The notes beneath the pieces were generated by a model. That model made no database searches, was not told the DNA's origin, and saw only the letters and a program-made list of their open reading frames with translations. From assembly GCA_050743625.1 (NCBI GenBank), contig JBOGED010000096.1:1-24503 (forward strand): 24,503 nucleotides of DNA. The letters are read 5' to 3'. Origin of the DNA: JBOGED01 sp050743625 (GTDB taxonomy: Bacteria; Actinomycetota; Nitriliruptoria; Euzebyales; Egibacteraceae). Both the position numbers and the translations under genes were made by a program. Below, piece after piece: positions 1-6,859 of the stretch; positions within the stretch are counted from its first letter, which is position 1; each line of letters begins with the position of its first letter.

Positions 1-25
1 AAAGGGAGTGATACCCCTCACCTAA

Positions 26-126
26 CCGCCGTGGGGACTTCTGATGGCCGCCAGTGGGGAGATCTCGTGGCCATCAGCGGGGAGAACTCATGACCGCCTA
101 CGGGGAATTCTCAATGGCCATTGACA
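26..126. repeat. Tandem ~23-bp repeats resembling an IS21-type terminus
   Basis: Four consecutive units start near 26, 48, 71 and 94. Each carries a CCGCC or CCATC box, then a GGGGA core, then a (A/G)TGG or ATGA box, and the last runs into TGGCCATTGACA. IS21-family elements carry several such repeats inside their ends and often terminate in TGACA, so this may be the right end of an element whose transposase genes lie left of the window. The prim-pol remnant begins just after it without its own N-terminus, as expected if the insertion truncated it. The family assignment rests on remembered appearance; no istA or istB sequence is visible here. Confidence 0.4.
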
Positions 127-759
127 CTCAAGGACTCAGCGTCCCTCGACGCATCGGCGCGCTAGGCGAAGGGGTGGACCTGCTCGGCGATGACGGCTAC
201 GCCATCGCCCCACCCTCACAAGTCCCATGCCTCCGCGCCGACGAGCATGAGGGGCCTTGCCACTCCGAGTACCGCTGGTCAGCGCGGCGCATGAAGCTCG
301 CGCCACTGCCCGACTGGATCATCCAGGCAAGCCGCCAACGCGACCCGATCCAGCGCGAACCTGACGCCACGCCTGCAGTAGTCCGGCAAGCCATGAAGAG
401 CAGCGACGCCGCTTCTACGGCCAAGCCGCCCTCGACGGGGAAGCGGCACGCCTGCCCGGCGCGGCACGAGGCACGCGCTATCACACACTGGGCGGCTCGT
501 CATACCGCCTAGGCCGTCTGATTGGTGCCGGCGAGATCGACCATCCCGAAGCGCGAGAAGCGCTCTGGAGCGCCGCGAAGGCGTGCGGCTACGTTGAGGA
601 ACACGGCGAGGCGACCGTCACGAAGGAGATCGAATCAGGACTCCAAGCCGGTGCACGCAACCCGCGGTCTCGTCAGCCTCGTGAGGCTGGAGGTGAGATC
701 TCCATCCGAGATGCCCGAGACAACAGCAGGGCGCGAGGCCTCACGATACAAGTGCGTGA
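127..759 (+). pseudogene. Prim-pol (bifunctional DNA primase/polymerase) remnant, frameshifted
   Basis: Two reading frames together give a recognisable prim-pol. The first frame (about 127-380) reads GVDLLGDDGYAIAPPS near 168, followed by YRW and LAPLPDWI, the pattern of the prim-pol catalytic domain of plasmid and integrative-element replication proteins. Near 370-385 the reading moves to another frame, which continues FYGQAALDGEAARL, GTRYHTLGG, SYRLGRLIGAGEI, EIESGLQAGARNPR, matching the C-terminal part of the same proteins (A-L-x-x-E, G-T-R, L-G-x-L, S-G-L-x-A-G). The start is missing, probably removed by the repeat-bearing element to the left. A replication gene of this type is common in actinomycete integrative and conjugative elements (RepPP type). 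It is clearly non-functional. Confidence 0.6.
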
Positions 760-969
760 GGAACCCGACGCTCCCGATTATGGGGCGACTACGCCTATGC
801 GACCACGATCGACAAAACCGAAGGCGTCACGGTGGATGATGCCCTGCTGTTCGTGTCCGGCAACACTCCCAAGGAACGCGCCTACGTCGGCCTCACCCCC
901 GGCGGTCGCTACTCCGACCGCGTCGCAGCGCTGGCCAAAGGGCGGCTGCGCCTACGGTCTGTTGCATAG
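760..969 (+). pseudogene. Relaxase/helicase (MobF/TraA-like) C-terminal fragment
   Basis: A frame entered after a stop at 757-759 reads DYAYATTIDKTEGVTVDDAL, then FVSGN, then KERAYVGLTPGGRYSDRVAAL, and stops at 967-969. This resembles the last helicase motifs of MobF-type conjugative relaxases and RecD-like helicases (Y-A-x-T-x-H-K-x-Q-G-x-T-V-D and R-x-x-x-Y-V-A-x-T-R-G-R). Key residues have decayed: the usual H and Q of the first motif are D and E, and the arginine finger region reads PGG. No upstream part is present. About 110 bases after the stop contain nothing recognisable. The assignment rests on the motif spacing only. Confidence 0.45.
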
Positions 970-1080
970 CCGTGTTCGCGGCGCCAGCCTCACGCCCTAC
1001 GCCGCTGGCCCCCCGCAGCACGATGGTGTGCACTAGGCCAGGTGCTTCATAGCGTCAAGTCTGCTCTCCGTCGAACTATA

Positions 1081-1232
1081 CTAAAGCCCGATCGCCCTCA
1101 CGAACGCGAAGAATGGATAGGAAATCATTGTGACGGCGATAAATGTCTGCACGGCGACGGCAGCGCTCACATGTGTAAGTCGGATAGTCGGTTCGATTAC
1201 GCTATGTTTTAGTAACTGGTGAAGCGCTCCAA
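1081..1232 (-). pseudogene. 3' part of IS66-interrupted membrane-protein gene
   Basis: This is the C-terminal coding part of the gene that starts at 3369. Removing the IS66 element and one copy of its 8-bp target repeat joins base 2901 to base 1232 in the same frame. The joined frame continues FALGALHQLLKHSVIEPTIR and a hydrophobic segment VQTFIAVTMISYPFFAFV, and ends at a TAG whose complement is at 1081-1083. The reconstructed gene is 621 bases, exactly 207 codons including the stop, so the split is due only to the insertion. This stretch has no start signal of its own. Confidence 0.75.
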
Positions 1233-1240
1233 GCGCGAAG
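1233..1240. repeat. Left copy of IS66 target-site duplication
   Basis: GCGCGAAG directly abuts the left terminal inverted repeat at 1241 and is identical to 2901-2908 beyond the right terminus. Eight bases is the usual IS66-family duplication length. Confidence 0.9.
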
Positions 1241-2900
1241 GTAACTGTTCAGCCGGGTGGGCAGGCTGGCGCTGTTTGTGGCGGTTCGGAGGGTCAGGCT
1301 GCGGCGGCTAGGTCGGCGGGTGGGCCGGTCGCTGTGGGGATCCACAGGTCGTCGGCGAACGCGCGGCGCAGCGCCTCGAGCGGGTCGAGTCCGTGTTTTC
1401 GTGCGGTGGCGATGTAGCTGCGGGTGGCCGCGAACGCTTGCGCGCCTGGTAGGGTGCGCCAGCAGCCCGAGATTTTCTGCTGCAGTTTGGTCATGCGGAC
1501 CTCGCGCTCGGCTTGGTTGTTCGTGAACGGTACCGCCAGGTCGGACAGGAATCGCAGGACGTCGTCGCGGCAGCGGTCCAGGCGGCGGACGAGGTTGGCG
1601 GCTTTGGTTTGCTTGCGTTGGCCGGCCACGATCGGGTTGGCCTCGTGGCCTTGGGTGATCAGCCCGTCATAGCGGGCGCGGATCGCGGCGAGGCGCTCGG
1701 CGGGGACCGCGTCTAGCCCGGCATCGCGAGCCTCGGCGGCGAAGGCGTTGGCTTGAAGGAGCGTTTCGATCAGATGTGCGGCCCATTGTTGGCCTTGCTC
1801 GACCAGCGCGGTGAGTTCCCGGATGTGATGAGCGTTGCACAGCCCATGGGTGAGTTGCGGGTATGCGTAGTAGGGCTTCCAGCCGTCGTGCACCGCCACC
1901 CCGGTCAAGTCGGGGAGGACCCCGGCGTCGTCCATGGCGGTTTTGCCGCGTTTGGCGTGCACCGTGAACAGGCTCAACTGTGATGTGGACGCCGAGTGCA
2001 GCCAGTGCAAGCCTCCGGCTACCCGCGCGCCGGTCTCGTCGAAGCAGACCACTTTCGCTTGGGCCAGCAGCCGGGTGATTGCCTTGACCGCCGGGGCCAC
2101 CAGCCCGCCCGCCTGGGCGGTGATGCCAGCGATCGTGCCGGCGGACACCGCGGCGCCGAAGACGTCGTCGAGCAGTCGCGCCATGCGGTCTGTCGGCAGG
2201 TGCTGATAGACCGACAGGTAGGCGACCAGGGCGCGGATCCCCGGCCCATAACAGGCCGCACCACTGGCCTGGGCGGGAAACGCTGCCGTGGTGACCGTCC
2301 CGCAGCCGCAGCGGCGTCGCTGCGCTCGATGTTCGGTACAGACCAGCCGGACCGGCGGCAGGTCAAAGACCTGGCGGGTGGTCTGGCCCACGACCGGCGC
2401 CTGCTCCAACCCGCCGCCGCAGCCCCGGCAACGCGTGGGGGCGTGCGTCACGACCTCGTCAGGCTCGGCGACTTGCGCCAGATGCTTGCCTTCACTCCCC
2501 GGCTGTTTGCCCGGTTTACGCGCGCCCCGCTGGCGGGGCTGCGCGGGTTTCTTTCGTAAACCCTCTGATGACGGCGGCACCGAGGAGTTGCGTGGATTCT
2601 GCGCCAACCGGGCCTTGAGCTCGGCGATCTGCTCGCTCAACGCGGCGACCTGACCCGTCAACGCCGCGATCTGCTCGGCCGCGGTCCGCAACTGCGCGTC
2701 CTGGCGCTCGATGACTCCTCGAAGCCTGGCGTTGGCGGCACGCAGCCCGGCCTCGTCCCCCGCCAGACCCAGCTCATCGGCCACGCGTGTCCTCCTGCCA
2801 GCTCCCCAACAGCAGTCACACTAGCCACACCACGCCTGAAAACCCGGCAACCCCCGCAGCCACCAACGGATCCACCCAACCCGACCAGCTGAATAGTTAC
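1241..2900 (-). mobile_element. IS66-family insertion sequence, complete
   Basis: The element is bounded by terminal inverted repeats at 1241-1261 (GTAACTGTTCAGCCGGGTGGG) and 2880-2900 (the complement reads GTAACTATTCAGCTGGTCGG and one further G), 17 of 21 matching. It is flanked by identical 8-bp copies of GCGCGAAG. It carries one long gene, a tnpC-type transposase. The accessory genes tnpA and tnpB of classical IS66 elements are absent, as in the single-gene ISBst12-like subgroup. Intact ends, an intact transposase and a perfect target repeat suggest a recent insertion that may still be able to move. Confidence 0.93.
1294..2784 (-). CDS. tnpC: IS66-family transposase (TnpC type)
   Basis: A 496-residue DDE transposase that cuts and joins the ends of its own element. 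The N-terminal third has a coiled-coil helix (roughly 10-62), a basic proline-rich linker, and a zinc-binding part with CRGCGGG and later RRCGCG. The DDE_Tnp_IS66 core follows: CFDETG (first Asp), VHDGWKPYY (second Asp), CNAHHIREL, and FTNNQAERE with the catalytic Glu. A short C-terminal IS66 tail (FAATRSYIATARKHG) closes the protein. The start is GTG with AGGAGG six bases upstream. Length and order are normal for the family and no frameshift is visible. It is the only gene of the insertion sequence. Confidence 0.95.
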   Translation of the reverse strand: MADELGLAGDEAGLRAANARLRGVIERQDAQLRTAAEQIAALTGQVAALSEQIAELKARLAQNPRNSSVPPSSEGLRKKPAQPRQRGARKPGKQPGSEGKHLAQVAEPDEVVTHAPTRCRGCGGGLEQAPVVGQTTRQVFDLPPVRLVCTEHRAQRRRCGCGTVTTAAFPAQASGAACYGPGIRALVAYLSVYQHLPTDRMARLLDDVFGAAVSAGTIAGITAQAGGLVAPAVKAITRLLAQAKVVCFDETGARVAGGLHWLHSASTSQLSLFTVHAKRGKTAMDDAGVLPDLTGVAVHDGWKPYYAYPQLTHGLCNAHHIRELTALVEQGQQWAAHLIETLLQANAFAAEARDAGLDAVPAERLAAIRARYDGLITQGHEANPIVAGQRKQTKAANLVRRLDRCRDDVLRFLSDLAVPFTNNQAEREVRMTKLQQKISGCWRTLPGAQAFAATRSYIATARKHGLDPLEALRRAFADDLWIPTATGPPADLAAAA

Positions 2901-2908
2901 GCGCGAAG
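2901..2908. repeat. Right copy of IS66 target-site duplication
   Basis: GCGCGAAG follows the right terminal repeat directly and matches 1233-1240. In the interrupted gene these bases encode the junction at FA. Confidence 0.9.
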
Positions 2909-3369
2909 ATGCTAAAGAGAAGCGGCAGGAGCGGGGCGCTGGCGAGGATCAGCCCATTTGCGACTGTTGTACTCGCGAGCCCGAGGAAGGGTACCTGTAG
3001 CGTCCGCCAAAGATGTTGTGCTGATGGAACGTGATCCAAGAGAGGGGTAAGCACCACAACTGCTGCATAAAATTGTGCAAGCATGAAGTAGTAATAGCCG
3101 GATAAAAGAGCAAGTAGGACGTTCGCCCCGAAGAAGAGCTGTCGAGCGCTCGGCAGCCCAAAAGGTTCGGCGCTTGACACACCTGATTTCCCGGCATTCT
3201 CGGTTTCGCTAGAGCGTGCATCCTGTCTTGTCGATCCCAAGCCGTAAATGGCTGCGAAAGCTGTGAAGCTCCCGGTGAGGAGAAACCAAAGTAAACTTGA
3301 AACCAAGAGGTCCTCAAGGTGGTTGAGGCGTTCAACGAGGAAGCCAATTAGGTCATTCTCATTAGACAT
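2901..3369 (-). pseudogene. 5' part of IS66-interrupted four-helix membrane protein
   Basis: The ATG complement is at 3367-3369 and is preceded by a GGGAG ribosome site. The encoded part begins MSNENDLIGFLVERLNHLED and has hydrophobic stretches near residues 22-43 (LVSSLLWFLLTGSFTAFAAI), 78-102 (FFGANVLLALLSGYYYFML) and 128-155 (VPFLGLASTTVANGLILAS). The polar loop 45-75 is rich in Ser, Glu and Gly. In the present DNA the frame runs into the IS66 end and would give a protein of altered C-terminus; without the element it continues at 1232 into a fourth hydrophobic segment and ends at 1081, giving 206 residues. I recognise no family. The gene looks less GC-rich than its surroundings and may be cargo of the decayed element. 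Confidence 0.75.
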
Positions 3370-3412
3370 GTGGCATCTCCCGACTCCTGGCTGCCGGCGC
3401 AGCGATGACTAG

Positions 3413-3682
3413 CTGATCAACCCGGAGCGGCTCACCGATTGGTTCCAGGCGCACTGCCGCCGCGCAGGGCTTCCGCGAATTCGCCTACACCACGTACGGC
3501 ATACCACGCGACCACCGGATTGGCGAATGCGACCGGGTGGCACGAGGTGAAAGATCATCTCGCAGCGGATCGGGCACACGAGCGTCGGGTTCACGACCGA
3601 CACCTACGCGCACGTGCTGCCCGCTGCTGACGAGCAGGTCGCGCACACCCTCGCGCGCCTCATTCTTGGGGAGGCGTCATGA
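3413..3682 (+). pseudogene. Tyrosine integrase (site-specific recombinase) C-terminal remnant
   Basis: The frame reads INPERLTDWFQAHCRRAGLP, RIRLHHVRHT, then after a scrambled stretch with a stop codon, SQRIGHTSVGFTTDTYAHVL and a closing helix, ending at TGA 3680-3682. The catalytic pattern of phage-type integrases is visible: H-x-x-R in LHHVRH, the second His in GHTS and the nucleophile Tyr in DTYAHV. Between RHT and SQRIGH the expected text (TTGLANATGWHEVK) lies in another frame, so two compensating indels broke the gene. The N-terminal half is missing. It ends 87 bases from the 3' end of tRNA-Leu, the usual place of an integrase beside its attachment site. Confidence 0.8.
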
Positions 3683-3769
3683 CCGCGTTCGGTAGTAGTT
3701 TGGGTAGCAGTCAGCCGGAAGGCGTCGAGAACCACACAGACGTAACCAGGTTTCCGCAGGTCAGAAGCC

Positions 3770-3853
3770 TGGTGCGCGAGGCGGGAGTCGAACCCGCACA
3801 CCCGAGGGCACTGGGACCTAAACCCAGCGTGTCTACCGTTCCACCACTCGCGC
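3770..3853 (-). tRNA. tRNA-Leu (anticodon TAG), CCA encoded
   Basis: The minus strand gives a 7-bp acceptor stem (GCGCGAG with CTCGCGC), a D-arm, an anticodon stem CTGGG/CCCAG around the loop TTTAGGT (anticodon TAG), a long class II variable arm, a T-arm GCGGG-TTCGACT-CCCGC, discriminator A and an encoded CCA (3770-3772). A long variable arm with a UAG anticodon specifies leucine. Its 3' end faces the integrase remnant. The other three tRNAs in the window have no encoded CCA. Confidence 0.95.
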
Positions 3854-3914
3854 GAGGCCGCTAGGGTAACGCGCTGAGCAGATGCCGCGCCGGAGGACGG
3901 TTGCCTGGCCGGGC

Positions 3915-3942
3915 GCAGTTTTCCTCCGTATCCGAGGGAAAG
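3915..3942. repeat. Imperfect palindrome with GTAT centre (copy 1)
   Basis: GCAGTTTTCCTCC, GTAT, CCGAGGGAAAG forms an imperfect inverted repeat. A better copy lies 60 bases to the right. It stands in the 219-base gap between tRNA-Leu and the 3' end of the SRAP gene. Confidence 0.6.
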
Positions 3943-3974
3943 TGGCCTCTCCGGCGTGGCTCCGCGCGATTAGG

Positions 3975-4010
3975 CTGCAGTTTTCCTTCGTATGCGGAGG
4001 AAAGCTGCAG
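3975..4010. terminator. Palindrome with GTAT centre (copy 2), likely terminator of SRAP gene
   Basis: CTGCAGTTTTCCT and AGGAAAGCTGCAG are inverted copies (12 of 13 positions) around a centre containing CGTATGCG. It lies 63 bases downstream of the SRAP stop, where transcription of that minus-strand gene should end. There is no long T-run, so it may be a repeat element as much as an intrinsic terminator. Confidence 0.55.
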
Positions 4011-4072
4011 TGTGACCCGTTGCTTTGCGCCCGGGCCGCGGGCTGATGGTGAGCACCTATCCGCGCGAGCTC

Positions 4073-4762
4073 TTAGGCGGGGGAGGGGGCGGTGGGGGTG
4101 AGCAGGCCGGGGTGGTTGTTGCGGACGTTGTTGACGTCGGTGCTCACCTGGCGCCACGTGACCTCGTCGGGATTGGGGGAGACGAGGATGTGGCGGAGCA
4201 AGGCCGGGTCGGCCTTGGGGTCGAGCCAGTCGCTCCAGTGGTCCCCGGGCAGGGCGACGGGTGTGCGTGGGTGGATCTCGGCGATGCCGCCGGTCGCTTG
4301 TGTTGTCACGATCGTGCAGGTCAAGAGCCTCGCTCCGTCCTGCTCAGGGTCACGCCAGGACGCCCAGAGGCCGGCGAAGGCCATCGGTGTCTCATCGGTG
4401 CGGTGGATGAAATACGGAGTGCGGGAGCCATCTGGGTGGCGCTGCCACTCGTAGAAACCGTCCGCGGGAATGAGGCAGCGACGTCGGCGGAAGGAGTCCG
4501 CAAAGGTGGGCTTCTCCGCGACGGTCTCCGCGCGGGCATTGATGTGGCGTGAGGCGACCTTGCGGTCATCTGCCCAGAACGGCACGAGCCCCCAGCGGAA
4601 CGTGACGAGAACCCTGCGGTCCTCGTGCGCCGCGACGGCGTACACCGGGTCGGTCGGGGCGACGTTCCAGCTGGGCGGCAGCTGGACCGCCTTGCGCTCG
4701 TCGACCATGAAGAAGCGCACGAGCCCGTCCGGGTCGCTCGCCGCCACGAACCTGCCACACAT
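4073..4762 (-). CDS. yedK: SRAP-domain abasic-site DNA-protein crosslink protein
   Basis: This 229-residue protein belongs to the SRAP family (bacterial YedK, human HMCES), which shields abasic sites in single-stranded DNA by forming a covalent thiazolidine link through the N-terminal cysteine. The start chosen is the ATG that places Cys at position 2 (MCGRFV), as the mechanism requires; a longer frame to 4825 exists but would bury this cysteine. Family motifs are in order: WNVAPTDP with the conserved Asn, FRWGLVPFWADD, HINARAETVAEKPTF, CLIPADGFYEW with the conserved Glu, FAGLWASW, and EIHPRTPVAL with the conserved His. Nothing is missing. The gene appears monocistronic, followed by palindromes. 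SOS control is known for relatives but no operator was identified here. Confidence 0.93.
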   Translation of the reverse strand: MCGRFVAASDPDGLVRFFMVDERKAVQLPPSWNVAPTDPVYAVAAHEDRRVLVTFRWGLVPFWADDRKVASRHINARAETVAEKPTFADSFRRRRCLIPADGFYEWQRHPDGSRTPYFIHRTDETPMAFAGLWASWRDPEQDGARLLTCTIVTTQATGGIAEIHPRTPVALPGDHWSDWLDPKADPALLRHILVSPNPDEVTWRQVSTDVNNVRNNHPGLLTPTAPSPA

Positions 4763-4873
4763 ACGCCGACAGCGTATACGGGGCGGGGGACAGATGCGCT
4801 GTGTTGTCACACTGCCGTGAGGCACACATTGCCGTCAATGCAAGGCGCTGCGCGGATCGCGGGATCCGCTACC

Positions 4874-4903
4874 CACATTACGTGATGGATTTCGGGTAAT
4901 GTG
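4874..4903. repeat. Inverted repeat CACATTAC / GTAATGTG upstream of SRAP gene
   Basis: Two perfect 8-bp arms, CACATTAC (4874-4881) and GTAATGTG (4896-4903), are separated by 14 bases. They lie between the 3' end of the tRNA cluster and the start of the SRAP gene, both minus strand, so the repeat could be a weak terminator for the tRNAs or a binding site for the SRAP promoter. No T-run follows. Confidence 0.4.
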
Positions 4904-4963
4904 TCGGTCGCGAAAGCCGAGGGACAAGCGAAGCTCCTCGCGGCACATTTTGTAAATAAAAAG

Positions 4964-5037
4964 TACGCCGCGCCGGAATCGAACCGGCAACCAACAGATT
5001 AAGAGTCTGCTGCTCTGCCTAATTGAGCTAGCGGCGC
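4964..5037 (-). tRNA. tRNA-Lys (anticodon CTT)
   Basis: The minus strand begins GCGCCGCTAGCTCAATTAGG and folds with acceptor GCGCCGC/GCGGCGT, anticodon loop CTCTTAA (CTT), T-loop TTCGATT and discriminator A. No CCA is encoded. It is the last of three minus-strand tRNAs; a T-rich stretch (CTTTTTATTTACA) follows its 3' end. Confidence 0.95.
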
Positions 5038-5089
5038 GTACGAAGTGTACTGGCGCTGGATCGTGACGGCAACGTAGCTGGCGTTGGAG

Positions 5090-5164
5090 GGTGACCGACG
5101 GGTTTCGAACCCGCGACCTCCGCGACCACAACGCGGCGCTCTAACCAACTGAGCTACGGTCACC
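5090..5164 (-). tRNA. tRNA-His (anticodon GTG)
   Basis: The minus strand carries acceptor GTGACCG/CGGTCAC, anticodon loop TTGTGGT (GTG) and T-loop TTCGAAA. An extra G at the 5' end (5164) pairs with C73 (5090), the identity element of tRNA-His. No CCA is encoded. Confidence 0.95.
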
Positions 5165-5207
5165 ATGACGCCGGGTTAAGACCTCGGCGCAGCCTCCAGC
5201 CTACCAG

Positions 5208-5280
5208 TGCGCCCGGAAGGAATCGAACCCTCGACCTAGCGGATAGAAGCCGCCTGCTCTGTCCTCTGAGCTACGGGCGC
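5208..5280 (-). tRNA. tRNA-Arg (anticodon TCT)
   Basis: The minus strand carries acceptor GCGCCCG/CGGGCGC, D-arm TAGCTCAGAGGACAGAGC, anticodon loop CTTCTAT (TCT, reading AGA), T-loop TTCGATT and discriminator A. No CCA is encoded. It begins 11 bases after the stop of the hydrolase gene on the same strand. Confidence 0.95.
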
Positions 5281-5291
5281 GCGCCCGGTGA

Positions 5292-6170
5292 TCACGTGCA
5301 CGACCTCGCCGCCTCGAACCATGGCAAGGCCTCGAGCATAACCTCTGCCAGCGCTCTGGGGTGCTGCACGTGGATATCGTGGTCGCCCTCCATCCACACC
5401 ACGCGTGATCGGGGGATCGCTGCCTGCGCGCGCTCGACCCCCGCACGCTTGTTCGTGGTCCAGGTGGCGTCGTCGGGGATCAGGACGGGCACGAGCATGA
5501 CGGGAACGCTCAACCCGTCGTAGCGTTCGGCGGGCCGGTGCTCCCACAATCCTCGCAGGACCTGGAGGTGCCGGTCGAACGGCAGCCATGGCCTGACCGT
5601 GCCGTCCGGAAGCATCTCCATGTTCGCCATCGTCGCGGCGATCCCGCTGTCATCCCACGCCGGGTACGCCTCACGGAGCATGCGCTCCCAATCCGCAACG
5701 GGAGTGCCTTCGAGCCGCGGAGGTGCGAGCACGGCCTTGCAGTCCTCCCACTGCGGCCAGCGAGCTTGCAGGTCGATCGTGCCGCCATCGACACAGATGA
5801 CGCCGCGGAGGCGCTTGGGGTGGAGGTACGCGTACTCCAGTACCACGTTCCCTCCCCACGATTGACCCGCGAGCACTACATCCCGCAGACCGAGCCGTGA
5901 CAGCAACCCGTCGAGGTCCGCCGCCACCGTTGGCATGTCGTAGGGCCCGTCCGGCTTCTCGCTGCGCCCGTGACCCCGCTGGTCGAGTGAGGTAACCGGG
6001 TAGCCGTGGGAAGCGATGGAAGATGCCACCTGCTCCCAGGTCAGGGCGTTGCTGGCCAGGCCGTGCACCAGCACGAAGCGGGGTGAGGGCGTGGCCCCTC
6101 GCGGATTCCAAGAGCGGATGCGGAGCGAGACGCCTCCGACGTCAATGCTGCGGACTTCTGGCTCGATCAC
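5292..6170 (-). CDS. Alpha/beta-fold hydrolase
   Basis: A 292-residue cytosolic alpha/beta hydrolase. The oxyanion-hole motif is FVLVHGLAS (near residue 35), followed by LDQRGHGRSEKPDGPYD, the nucleophile elbow GQSWGG (Ser), and a late catalytic His in EGDHDIHVQHP; the acid residue probably lies in the PVLIPDD region. The sequence is closest in style to the general epoxide hydrolase/esterase branch; the substrate cannot be read from it. The GTG at 6170 (VIEPEVRSIDVGG) was chosen because it sits just before the conserved N-terminal strand and leaves 30 bases to the divergent small gene at 6201; a longer frame to 6371 would cover that gene. Three tRNA genes follow closely on the same strand. 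Confidence 0.85.
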   Translation of the reverse strand: MIEPEVRSIDVGGVSLRIRSWNPRGATPSPRFVLVHGLASNALTWEQVASSIASHGYPVTSLDQRGHGRSEKPDGPYDMPTVAADLDGLLSRLGLRDVVLAGQSWGGNVVLEYAYLHPKRLRGVICVDGGTIDLQARWPQWEDCKAVLAPPRLEGTPVADWERMLREAYPAWDDSGIAATMANMEMLPDGTVRPWLPFDRHLQVLRGLWEHRPAERYDGLSVPVMLVPVLIPDDATWTTNKRAGVERAQAAIPRSRVVWMEGDHDIHVQHPRALAEVMLEALPWFEAARSCT

Positions 6171-6200
6171 GCGTCCCTCGCAGTAGGCTGCACCTCTGAC

Positions 6201-6410
6201 ATGCTGAGTGCCGAGCAGTTCATCCGCGTGAGCCGCGGCCTTAAAGAGGCGTATGCGGCATTGGGCGCCGCCGATCTTCCGGACGCCCAGCGTGAGCGGT
6301 GGCAGCGGAGGCTCATGGCGATCACCGACACCGCAACGCGTGACTTGAGCGGGGCCGAGATCCAATTGCAACAGTTCCTCGCCGACTGGGCTCGGGTGAC
6401 CGGGCGTTGA
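6201..6410 (+). CDS. Small helical protein of unknown function
   Basis: A 69-residue open frame starting MLSAEQFIRVSRGLKEAYAA and ending LADWARVTGR. It is predicted to be nearly all helix, is rich in Ala, Arg, Gln and Leu, and has no signal peptide or membrane segment. I recognise no family. Support for a real gene comes from its position: it is divergent from the hydrolase and convergent with the cold-shock-like gene, filling the gap between them with 10 bases to spare, and no better frame exists there. The upstream bases contain a modest purine-rich site only. Confidence 0.55.
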   Translation: MLSAEQFIRVSRGLKEAYAALGAADLPDAQRERWQRRLMAITDTATRDLSGAEIQLQQFLADWARVTGR

Positions 6411-6420
6411 GCCCTGAGCC

Positions 6421-6627
6421 TTAGAGGCTGACGATCTGGAGATGGCGGAGATGCCTGCCGGCGGTGTCTTCGTTGATCTCGAAACGGACGCGTTGGCCCA
6501 ACCGCAGCTCGATCAACCCAGAGGCGGCAAAGGTCTCGGCGTCGAATGGCACCTCCTCCTGGTTGTCGAGCAGCACCGTGCCACTGCGGGTCTCGAGGTC
6601 GAAGTGCTTCACCGTGCCCTGCGTCAT
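6421..6627 (-). CDS. Cold-shock-like OB-fold protein, diverged
   Basis: A 68-residue protein (MTQGTVKHFDLETRSG...) with the size and strand pattern of bacterial cold-shock proteins: GTVKHF matches the usual GTVKWF start, DAETFAASG matches the DVFVH-SA segment, and LRLGQRVRFEI matches L-x-x-G-Q-x-V-x-F-E-V. The RNA-binding RNP1 motif K-G-F-G-F-I is replaced by TRSGTVLLD and the conserved W is H, so the aromatic nucleic-acid-binding face is largely lost. It may bind a different ligand or bind nucleic acid weakly. The inner ATG was preferred to one seven codons upstream because it fits the family length. Confidence 0.7.
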   Translation of the reverse strand: MTQGTVKHFDLETRSGTVLLDNQEEVPFDAETFAASGLIELRLGQRVRFEINEDTAGRHLRHLQIVSL

Positions 6628-6859
6628 GTGGGCTCCTAGGTCGATCACGTGGGGCTTTGGGAGCCTATCCGCTCGCTGGTCCGCGAACGTGTGGGTTGTG
6701 CGTCAGGGCCGGAGGTCTCGCGCCCCCGCAGACCGCGTCGAGGTGCGCGGTCTCCCGCGCCGCACGCAGGCCTGGACGATGGCTCGACGAGCGCGTCGTT
6801 GCTCGGACGCGCTGCGGCGGATGCCGTCTCCGTCCTGGGGGTGTGTCGACTCAAGTCCG

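Noticed and set aside
2821..3369. Continuous 182-codon minus-strand frame as an intact membrane protein
   Set aside because: The last part of the frame (after base 2901) is IS66 terminal sequence; the natural C-terminus is at 1081-1232.
3915..4010. CRISPR-like array
   Set aside because: Only two dissimilar palindromes with one spacer; no repeat-spacer series and no cas genes.
4763..4825. Longer start for the SRAP protein
   Set aside because: It would place 21 residues before the cysteine that must be at position 2 for the known crosslinking mechanism.
6171..6371. N-terminal extension of the alpha/beta hydrolase
   Set aside because: The extension overlaps the divergent small gene, contains no conserved alpha/beta hydrolase sequence, and GTG 6170 fits the fold start.
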